Positions 40,494 through 49,194 are shown, numbered from the stretch's first letter. The stretch is 64,000 nucleotides of DNA from Salinilacustrithrix sp003476595 (GCA_963972525.1 CAXAUZ010000008.1:1-64000), one strand, 5' to 3'. Notes: a model not told the origin generated them from the letters alone. Numbers and translations are program-made.

Positions 40494-41784
40494 CGAGGGT
40501 CCGCAGCGACCGCACCGCGTCCGGCCTCGTCGCCGGCATCCCGCTGGTGCCATCAGCGGCGGTCCGCAGGGCGAGGGTCTGGTGGATGTTCAGCCGGTGG
40601 GCCTCGAAGGCCACGGCGGAACCGGCCATGTAGAGCCGCCACACGCGGGCTCGGGGTGCGCCGACGAGCGCGACGGCTCGATCCCAGTCGGCCTCGAGGT
40701 CGGCGACCCAGCACCGCAGCGTGCGGGCGTAGTGCTCCCGCAGCGACTCCACGTCACGGCACTCGAAGCCGAGGTCCTGCATGGTCGAGACGGTGCGACC
40801 CACCTCGTGCAGCTGGCCGTCGGGGAACACGTACCGCCCCGGGAACGAGCCGGGGTCCAGCGGCCCCTCCCCCGAGCACCGGGAGATGGCGTGGTTCAGC
40901 AGCCGCCCGCCGGGGCGGAGCAGGGTCCGGAGCCGCTCGAAGTAGATCCGCACCTGCGCCAACCCGACGTGTTCGAACATCCCGATGCTGGAGATGGCGT
41001 CGTATGGCTCGTCGGCGACGTCGCGGTAGTCCTGCAGGCGGATCTCGACGCGGTGCTCGAGGCCGGTGGCCCGCACGCGCTCCTGGGCCAGCACGGCCTG
41101 CTGCTCGGAGATCGTGATGCCCGTCGCCCGCACGCCGTGGTGCTCGGCCGCGTGCAGGACCATGCCACCCCATCCGCAGCCGACGTCGAGCAGGCGCTGC
41201 CCCGGCTCGAGCCCCAGCTTGCGGCAGATGTGCTCGTACTTGAGCGCCTGCGCCTCCTCGAGGGTGGTCGATGGCCCAGGGAACAGCGCGCACGAGTAGG
41301 TCATCGACGGACCGAGCACGAGCCGGTAGAAGTCGTTGCCCACGTCGTAGTGGTGGGAGATGGCGGCGCGATCCCTGCCCTTGGAGTGGCGCCGGCCCCG
41401 CAGGCGGGCCTCCTCCGGCGGCGGCTCCGGCCGGCGACCCAGGACCCCGAGCCGCTTCGCGTCGCGCACGAGGGCGGCGCGCTCGCGCCAGGTGAGGTCG
41501 AGGCCGGCGTCGACGGTCCGGTCGATCAGGCGGTCGCGCAACCCGAGCAGGTCGAAGACCGAACCGTCGAAGTCGAGCTCGCCGGAGACGTGGGCCCGGG
41601 CCAACCCCAGCTCGCCCGGGTCCCAGAGCAGCCGGCGCACCGCGTCGGGCGAGCGCACGTCGACCTGGAGGGCGGCATCGGGGTCGCCCCACCGGCTGCC
41701 GTCCCAGCAGCGCAGGCCGACCGGCGGTGCCGGTCCCAGGTACCACTCGAGCAGCCGCCCGATGACAGCTGCAGCTCCGTCCAT
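40483..41784 (-). CDS. cyclopropane-fatty-acyl-phospholipid synthase family methyltransferase
   Basis: 433 residues. An N-terminal lipid-binding region (about 1-130) is followed by a SAM methyltransferase domain: ISHHYDVGNDFYRLVLGPSMTYSCALF is the CFA signature, LLDVGCGWGGMVLHAAEHH motif I, ISSIGMFEHVGLAQVRIYF the active-site region with conserved Glu-His. It modifies unsaturated acyl chains in membrane phospholipids, giving cyclopropane or methyl branches. Apparently monocistronic, between two other units, and overlapping the end of a small convergent gene. Confidence 0.92.
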   Translation of the reverse strand: MDGAAAVIGRLLEWYLGPAPPVGLRCWDGSRWGDPDAALQVDVRSPDAVRRLLWDPGELGLARAHVSGELDFDGSVFDLLGLRDRLIDRTVDAGLDLTWRERAALVRDAKRLGVLGRRPEPPPEEARLRGRRHSKGRDRAAISHHYDVGNDFYRLVLGPSMTYSCALFPGPSTTLEEAQALKYEHICRKLGLEPGQRLLDVGCGWGGMVLHAAEHHGVRATGITISEQQAVLAQERVRATGLEHRVEIRLQDYRDVADEPYDAISSIGMFEHVGLAQVRIYFERLRTLLRPGGRLLNHAISRCSGEGPLDPGSFPGRYVFPDGQLHEVGRTVSTMQDLGFECRDVESLREHYARTLRCWVADLEADWDRAVALVGAPRARVWRLYMAGSAVAFEAHRLNIHQTLALRTAADGTSGMPATRPDAVRSLRTLVSR

Positions 41785-41864
41785 CTCGGTCCACCCCCCG
41801 GAGATCCACGGTCTTGCTGCACCAAAGGGTACCGAGGGGGCCGACCGCCGTGAAGCCCCTGGTC

Positions 41865-42545
41865 CTAGCCCATCCAGCGGGACTGGCCGAAGCGGTACCC
41901 CACCGAGCGGACCGTCTGGATCAACCCGGCGTGCTCCTCGCCGAGCTTGGCCCGCAGCCGCCGCACGTGGACGTCGACGGTCCGGGCGCCGCCGTAGTAC
42001 TCGTAGCCCCACACCCGGGACAGCAGGGTCTCGCGGGTGAACACCTTGCCCGGGTGGGAGGCGAGGAACTTGAGCAGCTCGTACTCCATGTAGGTGAGGT
42101 CGAGCGGCTTGCCGGAGATGGCGGCCTGGTAGGTCTCCAGGTTGAGCGCGAGCTCGCCGTACTCGACCAGCTCGGGGCGGGCGCCGCGACCGGTCTTGTG
42201 GAACAGCGCGCGCAGGCGGGCGTCGAGCTCGGCGGGCTGGAACGGCAGCACGCAGAAGTCGTCGAAGAGGTCCTCGCGCATGTCCAGCTCGGGCAGCTGC
42301 TCGGCCGAGGCGATGAGCAGCACCGGCTCCAGCGGGATGTCGCCCTTGCGCAGGGCCCGACACATGGCGAACGCGCCTTCGGGGTTGGTGACGGCGAGGA
42401 TCACCGCGCCGGGCCAGCCGTCCGCGGGTTCCAGGCGCTCGATGTCGGCGTCGGCGCCGACCGCGACCCACGGGTAGCCGGCCAGGTCGAGGCCCTGGGA
42501 GAGCACCGGCGGGGGCGGGTCGGGGTAGACGAGCAGCGGTTCCAT
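41865..42545 (-). CDS. glnR: GlnR-type orphan OmpR-family response regulator
   Basis: 226 residues. A receiver-like domain (about 1-115) lacks the phosphoacceptor Asp: the beta-3 position reads AVILAVTNPEGAFAMCRAL. The C-terminal winged helix is canonical: LTYMEYELLKFLASHPGKVF, TLLSRVWGYEYYGGARTVDVHVRRLRAKL, TVRSVGYRF. This combination is that of actinobacterial GlnR, the phosphorylation-independent activator of nitrogen-assimilation genes. Start at ATG 42545 is 8 bp after the glnA stop, so the two are an operon. Its likely targets glnA and glnII are adjacent. The next best alternative is another atypical OmpR regulator. Confidence 0.82.
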   Translation of the reverse strand: MEPLLVYPDPPPPVLSQGLDLAGYPWVAVGADADIERLEPADGWPGAVILAVTNPEGAFAMCRALRKGDIPLEPVLLIASAEQLPELDMREDLFDDFCVLPFQPAELDARLRALFHKTGRGARPELVEYGELALNLETYQAAISGKPLDLTYMEYELLKFLASHPGKVFTRETLLSRVWGYEYYGGARTVDVHVRRLRAKLGEEHAGLIQTVRSVGYRFGQSRWMG

Positions 42546-42553
42546 GGCCGGGG

Positions 42554-43927
42554 CTACCAGCTGCCCAGGTAGCGGGTGAGCTCGAAGGGCGTGACCTGGG
42601 CCCGGTACAGGTCCCACTCGGCCCGCTTGTTGCGCAGGAACCACTCGAAGATGTGCTCACCGAGCGCCTCCCGCACCAGTTCGGACCGCTCCATCTCGTC
42701 GATGGCCTCGGCCAGGGAGGTCGGCAGCGGCACGATCCCCTCCGCAGCACGCTGGGCGTCGGTCATCGTCCACACGTTGGCCTCGGCCTCCTGCGGGAGC
42801 TCGTAGCCCTCCTCGATGCCCTTCAGCCCGGCGGCGAGCAGCACCGAGAAGGCGAGGTAGGGGTTGCAGGCCGGGTCCGGCGCCCGGTACTCGAGGCGGG
42901 TCGAGGTGCTCTTGCCCGGCTTCGTCACCGGGACCCGCACCAGCGCCGAGCGGTTGTTGCGGCCCCAGGACACGTGGACCGGTGCCTCGAACTGGGTCTG
43001 GCTGCCGACGCCCGAACCGTGCAGGAGCCGCTTGTAGCTGTTGACCAGCTGGTTGGTGACGGCGGTGAGCTCCCGGGCGTGGCGCAGCACACCGGCCATG
43101 AACGCCTTGCCCACGCCGGACAGCTGGTAGGGGTCGTCGGGGTCGTGGAAGGCGTTGGTGTCGCCCTCGAAGAGCGAGATGTGGGTGTGCATGCCCGAGC
43201 CCTGCACGCCCTCGAGCGGCTTGGGCATGAAGGTGGCGTGGACGCCCGCCTGCATGGCGATCTCGCGCACGATGAGCCGGCAGGCCATGACGTTGTCGGC
43301 CATGGACAGCGCATCGGTGTAGCGCAGGTCGATCTCGTGCTGGCTCGGGCTGTCCTCGTGGAACGAGTACTCGACCGGGATGCCGAGGGCCTCGAGCATG
43401 TGGATCGTCTTGCGGCGCAGGTCGTTGGCCACGTCCGTCGTGGTCAGGTCGAAGTAGGACCCGTCGTCCAGCGGCACCGGCGCCCGGCCCTGCCCGACGC
43501 CCTCGGACTCGAAGTAGAAGAACTCCATCTCCGGGGCCACGAAGAACGTGAAGCCCTTCTCGCTGGCGGCGGCCAGGTTGCGCTTGAGGACGTGGCGGGG
43601 GTCCCCGGCGAAGGGGGTGCCGTCCAGGTTCGAGATGTCGCAGAACATCGCGGCCGTGGAGTTCTTGTCCTCCGGCGACGGGCCCCACGGCAGGATCTCG
43701 AAGGTCTTGGGATCCGGGAGGGCGAGGACGTCGGACTCCTGCACACGGCTGAACCCGTCGATCGCCGATCCGTCGAAGTGCATGCCCTCGGTGAAGGCTG
43801 CGTCGAGCTCTGCCGGCGAGATCGCGAAGGACTTCAGCTGGCCGAGCACGTCGGTGAACCAGAGCCGGATCAGCCGGACCCCTCGCTCCTCGACGGTCCG
43901 CAGGACGTACTCACGTTGCCGCTCCAT
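42554..43927 (-). CDS. glnA: type I glutamine synthetase
   Basis: 457 residues. GSI signatures: FDGSAIDGF (N-terminal), FVAPEMEFFYFE (metal ligands), GVHATFMPKPLEGVQGSGMHTHIS, and RLEYRAPDPACNPYLAFSVLLAAGLKGI. No adenylylation Tyr motif (NLYDL) is evident near the C-terminus, so it is GSI-alpha-like and should be regulated by feedback or transcription. Cytosolic ammonium assimilation. TACCAT lies 7 nt before the ATG (leaderless). Upstream of glnR in the same unit, and divergent from the type II gene glnII, with 166 bp between starts. Confidence 0.95.
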   Translation of the reverse strand: MERQREYVLRTVEERGVRLIRLWFTDVLGQLKSFAISPAELDAAFTEGMHFDGSAIDGFSRVQESDVLALPDPKTFEILPWGPSPEDKNSTAAMFCDISNLDGTPFAGDPRHVLKRNLAAASEKGFTFFVAPEMEFFYFESEGVGQGRAPVPLDDGSYFDLTTTDVANDLRRKTIHMLEALGIPVEYSFHEDSPSQHEIDLRYTDALSMADNVMACRLIVREIAMQAGVHATFMPKPLEGVQGSGMHTHISLFEGDTNAFHDPDDPYQLSGVGKAFMAGVLRHARELTAVTNQLVNSYKRLLHGSGVGSQTQFEAPVHVSWGRNNRSALVRVPVTKPGKSTSTRLEYRAPDPACNPYLAFSVLLAAGLKGIEEGYELPQEAEANVWTMTDAQRAAEGIVPLPTSLAEAIDEMERSELVREALGEHIFEWFLRNKRAEWDLYRAQVTPFELTRYLGSW

Positions 43928-43989
43928 GGCCCGGATGGTACGCAGCCGGCCGTCCCGTTGACGCGGGCGGGACCCGCCCCTGGCGCCCG

Positions 43990-44028
43990 GTTCACAAAGC
44001 GTTCACACTCGAGAAAAGCCCGGAACAC
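43990..44028. promoter_or_regulatory. GlnR/PhoP-like direct repeats between glnA and glnII
   Basis: GTTCAC at 43990-43995 and again at 44001-44006, exactly 11 bp apart; at the same pitch follow AGAAAA (44012) and GAACAC (44023). An 11-bp pitch of GTnAC-like and GAAAC-like half-sites is the pattern of actinobacterial GlnR boxes, and GTTCAC repeats at 11 bp also match PHO boxes, which PhoP uses on glutamine synthetase promoters in Streptomyces. It could control both divergent genes. Confidence 0.6.
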
Positions 44029-44093
44029 GCGTCGCGCGTTGAATGGCGCTGCAACCCCGCACCCCCGACTCTTCCCGGAAGGCAACCACACCC

Positions 44094-45095
44094 GTGAGCA
44101 TCAAGGCCGAATACATCTGGATCGACGGCACCAAGCCGACGCCCCTGCTCCGCTCCAAGACCAAGATCCTCGCCGAGGGCCAGGAGCCGCCGGTGTGGGG
44201 CTTCGACGGCTCGTCGACCAACCAGGCCGAGGGCCACTCCTCGGACTGCGTGCTCAACCCCGTGTTCGTCTGCCCCGACCCGATCCGTGGCGGCGACAGC
44301 ATCCTCGTGCTCAACGAGGTGCTCGACATCGACATGAAGCCCCACGTCTCCAACACCCGTCGGGCCACCGCCGAGGTCGCCGAGAAGTACGCCGACCAGG
44401 ACATGTGGTTCGGCATGGAGCAGGAGTACACGTTCCTCGAGGACGGCCACCCGCTCGGCTGGCCCCGCGGCGGCTTCCCCGGCCCCCAGGGCCCCTACTA
44501 CTGCGGCGTCGGCGCCGACGAGGTCTACGGCCGTGACATCGTCGAGGCCCACCTCGACGCCTGCATCGAGGCCGGTCTGAAGATCTCCGGCATCAACGCC
44601 GAGGTGATGATGGGCCAGTGGGAGTTCCAGATCGGCCCCGCCGGTGTCGTCGAGGTCGGCGACCACATGTGGATCGCCCGCTGGCTGCTCTACCGCATCG
44701 CCGAGGACTTCAACGTGGCCGCCACCATCGATCCCAAGCCCATGCCGGGCGACTGGAACGGCGCCGGCTGCCACACGAACTTCTCCACCGAGCTGATGCG
44801 CAACGACTACGACGCGTGCATCGCCGCCGCCGAGGTGCTGGGCAAGCACCACACCGAGCACATCAGCCAGTACGGCCCCGGCGTCGAGCGCCGCCTCACC
44901 GGCATGCACGAGACCGCCCCGTGGACCGAGTACTCCTACGGCGTGTCCAATCGCGGCGCATCGGTGCGCATCCCGTGGCAGGTCGAGGTCGACAAGAAGG
45001 GCTACATCGAGGACCGTCGGCCCAACGCCAACATGGACCCCTACATCGTGGCCAAGCTGATCACCGAGGTCGTCTGCGAGGACGCCGCCAGCTGA
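44094..45095 (+). CDS. glnII: type II (eukaryotic-like) glutamine synthetase
   Basis: 333 residues. KAEYIWIDGTKPTPLLRSKT, WGFDGSSTNQAEGHSSD, WFGMEQEYTF and NGAGCHTNFST are the GSII motifs. GSII is a second, decameric glutamine synthetase found in actinobacteria and rhizobia. GTG 44094 is preferred over ATG 44043 because the family starts at SIKAEY and GGAAGG lies upstream. It is next to glnA/glnR, probably under GlnR. Followed by a strong hairpin. Having GSI and GSII head to head is unusual enough to note but known in actinobacteria. Confidence 0.93.
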   Translation: MSIKAEYIWIDGTKPTPLLRSKTKILAEGQEPPVWGFDGSSTNQAEGHSSDCVLNPVFVCPDPIRGGDSILVLNEVLDIDMKPHVSNTRRATAEVAEKYADQDMWFGMEQEYTFLEDGHPLGWPRGGFPGPQGPYYCGVGADEVYGRDIVEAHLDACIEAGLKISGINAEVMMGQWEFQIGPAGVVEVGDHMWIARWLLYRIAEDFNVAATIDPKPMPGDWNGAGCHTNFSTELMRNDYDACIAAAEVLGKHHTEHISQYGPGVERRLTGMHETAPWTEYSYGVSNRGASVRIPWQVEVDKKGYIEDRRPNANMDPYIVAKLITEVVCEDAAS

Positions 45096-45119
45096 TCGGC
45101 TGACACCGGACGGAATGCA

Positions 45120-45145
45120 GGTGCCCGGGCTTCGGCCCGGGCACC
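45120..45145 (+). terminator. strong hairpin after glnII
   Basis: GGTGCCCGGGC (45120-45130), TTCG loop, GCCCGGGCACC (45135-45145): 11 perfect G/C-rich pairs with a UUCG tetraloop. Lies 24 nt after the glnII stop; it may also serve the convergent DUF389 gene. Confidence 0.85.
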
Positions 45146-45152
45146 GACGCGC

Positions 45153-46409
45153 TCAGGGGCGGGGGATCGCCGTGACGGTGACGAGCGCGACCACGTCGTG
45201 GCGCTCGGTCATCTCCGCCGAGAGCTCGGCGCCGAGGCGCTGCTCGAGCTGGTCGAGGTCGGTGTCGCCGGTGGGCTGCACGTGCACGACGGCGAGCAGG
45301 GTGTCCTGGCCCGGGATGTCGGCTCGGGTGAAGCGGGCGTCCACCTCGATCAGGTCCGCCTCCGGGTGCTCGACCACCAGCTCGGTGATCTGGGACGCCA
45401 CCTCGGTCTGGACGGTGGCGCGCTGCAGCGTCGGCGACGAGGACAGCTGGAAGGTGACGAGCGCGACCAGGCCGAGGACCGAGGCGGCGAGCGCGGTCCA
45501 CGAGACCCCGGACGTGCCGCGCCCGTAGCGGGCGGAGCCGGGCCGGAGCCCGTAGAGGCGGAAGAGCAGGGCGCCCGAGAGGTTCAGGCCGAGCAGCTGC
45601 AGGGCCAGGAGGAACGCTCCGGAGCCGACCATGGCCCACTCACCGATCACCAGCGCCATCCCGACCAGGCCGGCGGGTGGCGCCAGGGCGGCCGCCACGA
45701 GCACGCCGGTCGCCGCGCCGCTCACCAGGCTCGAGCGCTCCGCCTGCATCAGGTTCAGCGCGCCGGCCGCGCCGGCGACCAGGGGCAGGAGCACGGCGAC
45801 GGCGGACACGTTGGCGGTGTCGGCCATCGTGTTCGTGGGCAGGTCGGTGCCGAGGAGGGCGTGGAGCGCAGCGACGACACCCACCACGACGGCGATCGCC
45901 GCGCCGTAGCGGACGAGGGTGCGACCCAGCAGCCGGCGATCGCCGGTTGCGGTGGCCAGCGCGGCGTTCATGGCCGGCCCGGCGAACGGGGCGATGAGCA
46001 TCGCAGCGATCAGCAGGAACACCGAGTTGAGCTGCATGCCGATCCACACGACGGCGCCGGCCACGGCGGCGTAGCCGAGGAAGCCGGTCCACGAGCCGAC
46101 CGACTGCAGCCCGGCGAGGAAGACCTCGTGCGGGCTGAGGGGCTCCACGTCCACGAGGTCCTGGGGTGCCTGCTGCCGCCCCGGCACCAGGGTGAGCACG
46201 CTCTGGGGCGCCATGGTGATCGTCACGTCGCCGAGCTCGTCGACGTCGTCGAGGAACTCGCCGATGTCCCGGTTGGTCAGGGACAGCTCCACGCAGGTGG
46301 CGTCATCGTCGAGGTCCCAGATGCGGACCGCGTGCGCGTCGTGGCGTCCGAGCAGGTCGTCGAGCCGGTCCCGCGCAACGGCCGGGGCGGTCAGGCGCAG
46401 CTGGCGCAC
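45153..46409 (-). CDS. DUF389-family membrane protein
   Basis: 418 residues. Cytoplasmic ferredoxin-like N-terminal domain (about 1-85, GDVTITMAPQSVLTL), then about seven helices with SVFLLIAAMLIAPFAGPAMNAALATATGD, the signature of DUF389 (TIGR00341/TIGR00271), and VLVAAALAPPAGLVGMALVIGEW. A C-terminal soluble domain (about 335-418) follows. Distant members have been proposed as small-molecule or inorganic-ion carriers; function is unproven. The gene has an RBS-type start (AGGAGCGAACC upstream). Convergent with glnII. Confidence 0.88.
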   Translation of the reverse strand: MRQLRLTAPAVARDRLDDLLGRHDAHAVRIWDLDDDATCVELSLTNRDIGEFLDDVDELGDVTITMAPQSVLTLVPGRQQAPQDLVDVEPLSPHEVFLAGLQSVGSWTGFLGYAAVAGAVVWIGMQLNSVFLLIAAMLIAPFAGPAMNAALATATGDRRLLGRTLVRYGAAIAVVVGVVAALHALLGTDLPTNTMADTANVSAVAVLLPLVAGAAGALNLMQAERSSLVSGAATGVLVAAALAPPAGLVGMALVIGEWAMVGSGAFLLALQLLGLNLSGALLFRLYGLRPGSARYGRGTSGVSWTALAASVLGLVALVTFQLSSSPTLQRATVQTEVASQITELVVEHPEADLIEVDARFTRADIPGQDTLLAVVHVQPTGDTDLDQLEQRLGAELSAEMTERHDVVALVTVTAIPRP

Positions 46410-46550
46410 GGTCGGTTCGCTCCTGTCAGCGGATCGGTCACGACCTCCTTTCCTGCCCCCGGCCCCTCCCGTCCAGACCCCCTCGGCCAGCAGGTGCAGC
46501 GATGGTCGGGCATTAGGACCCCTTTACAGGTGATGCCAAGCCGTGCCACG

Positions 46551-46802
46551 ATGAACCTCGTGTCCGCACCCGTGCAGGAGCTCCCCGCCGCCGAACGGGA
46601 GCGCGCCGCCGCCGCCGTGCGCGGCCGCTTCGACCGGATCCTGTGGCAGCGCCTCGAGGTCCGCGACGGCGAGCTGCGCGCCGTGGTCGCCGGCACCCGA
46701 CACCGCCGGCCCCGCCAGCTTGACGTCGGCGTCGCTGCCGCCCTCGGCCTGCTCGACCAGGGCGTGCCGACCGTGGGGCCACGGGCAGGGAGCCGGTCGT
46801 GA
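46551..46802 (+). CDS. small protein translationally coupled to bfd (unknown)
   Basis: 83 residues, not recognised. Mostly helical, basic: ELPAAERERAAAAVRGRFDR, then LWQRLEVRDGELRAVVAG, a basic TRHRRPRQLDVG and a hydrophobic segment AAALGLLDQG. The stop overlaps the bfd start (GTGA). In this position a protein could act in the bacterioferritin redox loading or regulation pathway; nothing in the sequence proves it. No transmembrane helix, no Cys. Start chosen at the first ATG after a divergent gap with DUF389. Confidence 0.55.
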   Translation: MNLVSAPVQELPAAERERAAAAVRGRFDRILWQRLEVRDGELRAVVAGTRHRRPRQLDVGVAAALGLLDQGVPTVGPRAGSRS

Positions 46803-46993
46803 TCGTCTGCCACTGCCACGCCGTGCGGGCCGAGGAGATCCGCACCGAGGTGCGGCTCGGAGCCGAGACCGTCGAGGTCGTCGGCGCTCGCTGCGGGGCC
46901 GGCACCCGCTGCGGCGGCTGCATCCCGGCCGTGGAGGCCGTGATCGCCGACGAGCAGGCCCGCATGCGCGCCGCCGTCCCTGCGCCACACTGA
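46799..46993 (+). CDS. bfd: bacterioferritin-associated ferredoxin (BFD-like)
   Basis: 64 residues with the four-cysteine [2Fe-2S] pattern VCHCHAVRAEE and GARCGAGTRCGGCIPAVEAVI. Bfd reduces the bacterioferritin core iron through the Bfr heme so iron can be released. It precedes bfr by 34 nt and is coupled upstream to a small hypothetical protein. Typical length for the family. Confidence 0.9.
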   Translation: MIVCHCHAVRAEEIRTEVRLGAETVEVVGARCGAGTRCGGCIPAVEAVIADEQARMRAAVPAPH

Positions 46994-47027
46994 CCGCCTG
47001 ACCGCAAGCAACGACCAGGAGGCACCC

Positions 47028-47498
47028 GTGCAGGGCGACCCCGAGATCATCGAGTTCCTGAACGAGGCGCTCACCGCCGAGCTCACGGCGATCAACCAGT
47101 ACTTCATCCACGCCAAGATGTGCGAGAACTGGGGCTACAAGCGCCTGGCCAAGCACAACTACGACGAGTCCATCGACGAGATGAAGGATGCCGAGAAGGT
47201 CATCGAGCGGATCCTGTACCTCGACGGCGTCCCGAACCTGCAGCGCCTGAACAGCGTGCTCGTCGGAGAGACCGTGCCCGAGCAGCACCGCCTCGACCTC
47301 GACCTCGAGACGGCCGCCGTCGAGCGGTACAACCGCGGCGTGGCCCTGGCCCGGGAGAAGGGCGACAACGGCACCGCCGAGCTGCTCGAGCACCTGCTCG
47401 TCGGCGAGGAGGAGCACGCCGACTGGCTGGAGTCCCAGCTCAACGTCATCGAGCAGGTCGGGCTCGAGAACTACCTGAGCCAGCACATCCACGACTGA
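47028..47498 (+). CDS. bfr: bacterioferritin
   Basis: 156 residues from GTG 47028 with GGAGG-like CAGGAGG upstream. Four-helix ferritin; heme ligand Met52 is present (ESIDEM). Ferroxidase residues by E. coli numbering: E18, Y25, E51, E94, E127 and H130 are all present, but position 54 is Asp (EMKDAEK) instead of His. It mineralises and stores iron and uses Bfd for release. Followed by a large palindromic hairpin, so it probably ends the bfd-bfr unit. Confidence 0.93.
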   Translation: MQGDPEIIEFLNEALTAELTAINQYFIHAKMCENWGYKRLAKHNYDESIDEMKDAEKVIERILYLDGVPNLQRLNSVLVGETVPEQHRLDLDLETAAVERYNRGVALAREKGDNGTAELLEHLLVGEEEHADWLESQLNVIEQVGLENYLSQHIHD

Positions 47499-47504
47499 GT
47501 CGCT

Positions 47505-47548
47505 GTTCCGCAGCCGCTGCCAGAACGTTCTGGCAGCGGCCACGGAAC
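47505..47548. terminator. palindromic hairpin between bfr and ahpF
   Basis: A 26-nt perfect palindrome at 47514-47539 (half-site CCGCTGCCAGAAC), extended by GTTCCG (47505-47510) pairing with CGGAAC (47543-47548). bfr and ahpF converge here, so it likely works in both directions. Confidence 0.75.
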
Positions 47549-47566
47549 GCCGGATCGGAAGCGGGG

Positions 47567-49150
47567 TCAGCCGGCGGCGGCCATCTCCGCGGCGGGTGCC
47601 GAGGTGCGGATGAGGTGGTCGAAGGCGGACAGCGCCGCCGTCGACCCGGCGCCGAGCGAGACCACGATCTGCTTGTACGGCACGGTGGTGCAGTCGCCGG
47701 CGGCGAACACGCCGGGGATGTTCGTGCGACCGCGCTCGTCGATCACGACCTCGTTGCGGTCGGACAGCTCGACCGTGCCGTCGATCCACTCGGTGTTGGG
47801 GAGCAGGCCGATCTGGACGAAGACGCCGTCGACGTCGAGGCGCCGCTCGTCGCCGGTGCGCCGGTCGATGTAGGTGAGCCCCTCCATCCTGGTGTCGCCG
47901 GTGAGCTCGGTGGTCTGGGCCTCGAGCACCACGTCGACGTTGGGGAGGCTGTGCAGCTTGCGCTGCAGCACCTCGTCAGCGAGGAGCCGGTCGGTGAACT
48001 CGAGCACCGTCAGGTGGCCGACGATGCCGGCGAGGTCGATGGCGGCCTCGACGCCCGAGTTGCCCCCGCCGACCACCGCGATGCGCTTGCCCTTGTAGAA
48101 GGGGCCGTCGCAGTGGGGGCAGAAGTGCACGCCCTTGTTGCGGAACCGCTCCTCGCCCGGGACCCCGAGCGTGCGCCAGCGGGCGCCGGTCGAGACCACG
48201 ACCGTGCGGGCCCGGACGGTGGCGCCGCTGTCCAGCACCACCGAGTGCGGGCCGCCCTCGGTCGAGGCGGGAACGAGCCGGGCGGCGCGCTGGAGGTTCA
48301 TGACGTCGACGTCGTACTCGCCGACGTGGGCCTCGAGCGCGGCCACCAGCTTGGGCCCTTCGGTGTAGGGGACCGAGATGAGGTTCTCGATGCCCATGGT
48401 GTCGCCGACCTGCCCGCCGAAGCGCTCGGCGACGAGGCCGGTGCGGATCCCCTTGCGGGACGCGTAGACGGCCGCGGACGCGCCGGCGGGCCCACCGCCG
48501 ACCACGAGCACGTCGAAGGGGTCCTTGGCCTCGATCTCCTCGGCGGCGCGCTCGGCGCTGCCGGTGTCGAGCTTCGCCAGCAGCTCCTCGAGGTCCATGC
48601 GCCCCTGGGCCAGCAGCTCGCCGTCGAGGAACACCGCGGGAACGGACAGGACCTCTCGCTCCTCGGCCTCATCGGGGAACACCGCACCGTCGATGGCCGT
48701 GTGGGAGAGGCTCGGGTTGAGGATGCTGAGCACGTTCAGGGCCTGCACCACGTCGGGGCAGTTCTGGCACGACAGCGAGAAGTAGGTCTCGAAGCGGTGC
48801 TCGCCGTCGAGGAGCCGGATGGCCTCGGCCGTGTCGGGATCGACCTTGGGCGGGTGGCCACCGACCTGGAGCAGCGCCAGCACCAGGGAGGTGAACTCGT
48901 GCCCCAGCGGCACGCCGGCGAAGTCGACGCGGACGTCGGTGCCGGCCCGGGTGATGGCGAAGGACGGCCGACGGGCGTCATCCCCGTCGGTGCGCAGCGT
49001 CAGCAGGTCCGACATGCCGGCGATCTCGTCGAGCAGCTCGGCGAGCTCGGCCGACTTGGCGCTGTCGTCGAGCGAGGCGACGAGCTCGACCGGCATGGTC
49101 ACGTTGGTCAGGTGGGAGCGGAGCTGGTCCGCGAGGGCGGTGTCGAGCAT
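47567..49150 (-). CDS. ahpF: AhpF-type alkyl hydroperoxide reductase subunit F
   Basis: 527 residues. N-terminal tandem thioredoxin-fold domain with SLSCQNCPDVVQALN (redox pair CxxC) and a C-terminal thioredoxin-reductase domain: VLVVGGGPAGASAAVYASRKG (FAD), VHFCPHCDGPFYKG (redox CxxC), AVVGGGNSGVEAAIDLAG (NAD(P)) and GVFAAGDCTT. It reduces AhpC. Same strand as and downstream of ahpC with a 120-bp gap containing a strong hairpin, so its level may be tuned by partial termination. Confidence 0.93.
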   Translation of the reverse strand: MLDTALADQLRSHLTNVTMPVELVASLDDSAKSAELAELLDEIAGMSDLLTLRTDGDDARRPSFAITRAGTDVRVDFAGVPLGHEFTSLVLALLQVGGHPPKVDPDTAEAIRLLDGEHRFETYFSLSCQNCPDVVQALNVLSILNPSLSHTAIDGAVFPDEAEEREVLSVPAVFLDGELLAQGRMDLEELLAKLDTGSAERAAEEIEAKDPFDVLVVGGGPAGASAAVYASRKGIRTGLVAERFGGQVGDTMGIENLISVPYTEGPKLVAALEAHVGEYDVDVMNLQRAARLVPASTEGGPHSVVLDSGATVRARTVVVSTGARWRTLGVPGEERFRNKGVHFCPHCDGPFYKGKRIAVVGGGNSGVEAAIDLAGIVGHLTVLEFTDRLLADEVLQRKLHSLPNVDVVLEAQTTELTGDTRMEGLTYIDRRTGDERRLDVDGVFVQIGLLPNTEWIDGTVELSDRNEVVIDERGRTNIPGVFAAGDCTTVPYKQIVVSLGAGSTAALSAFDHLIRTSAPAAEMAAAG

Positions 49151-49194
49151 GGGTTCTCCAGGCAGGGGGCTGGCGAGCGAGAGGGAGGTGTTCC

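Noticed and set aside
43935..43985. GC-rich self-complementary stretch upstream of glnA as a riboswitch or terminator
   Set aside because: Only short G/C pairing, no conserved riboswitch elements, and the glnA start appears leaderless.
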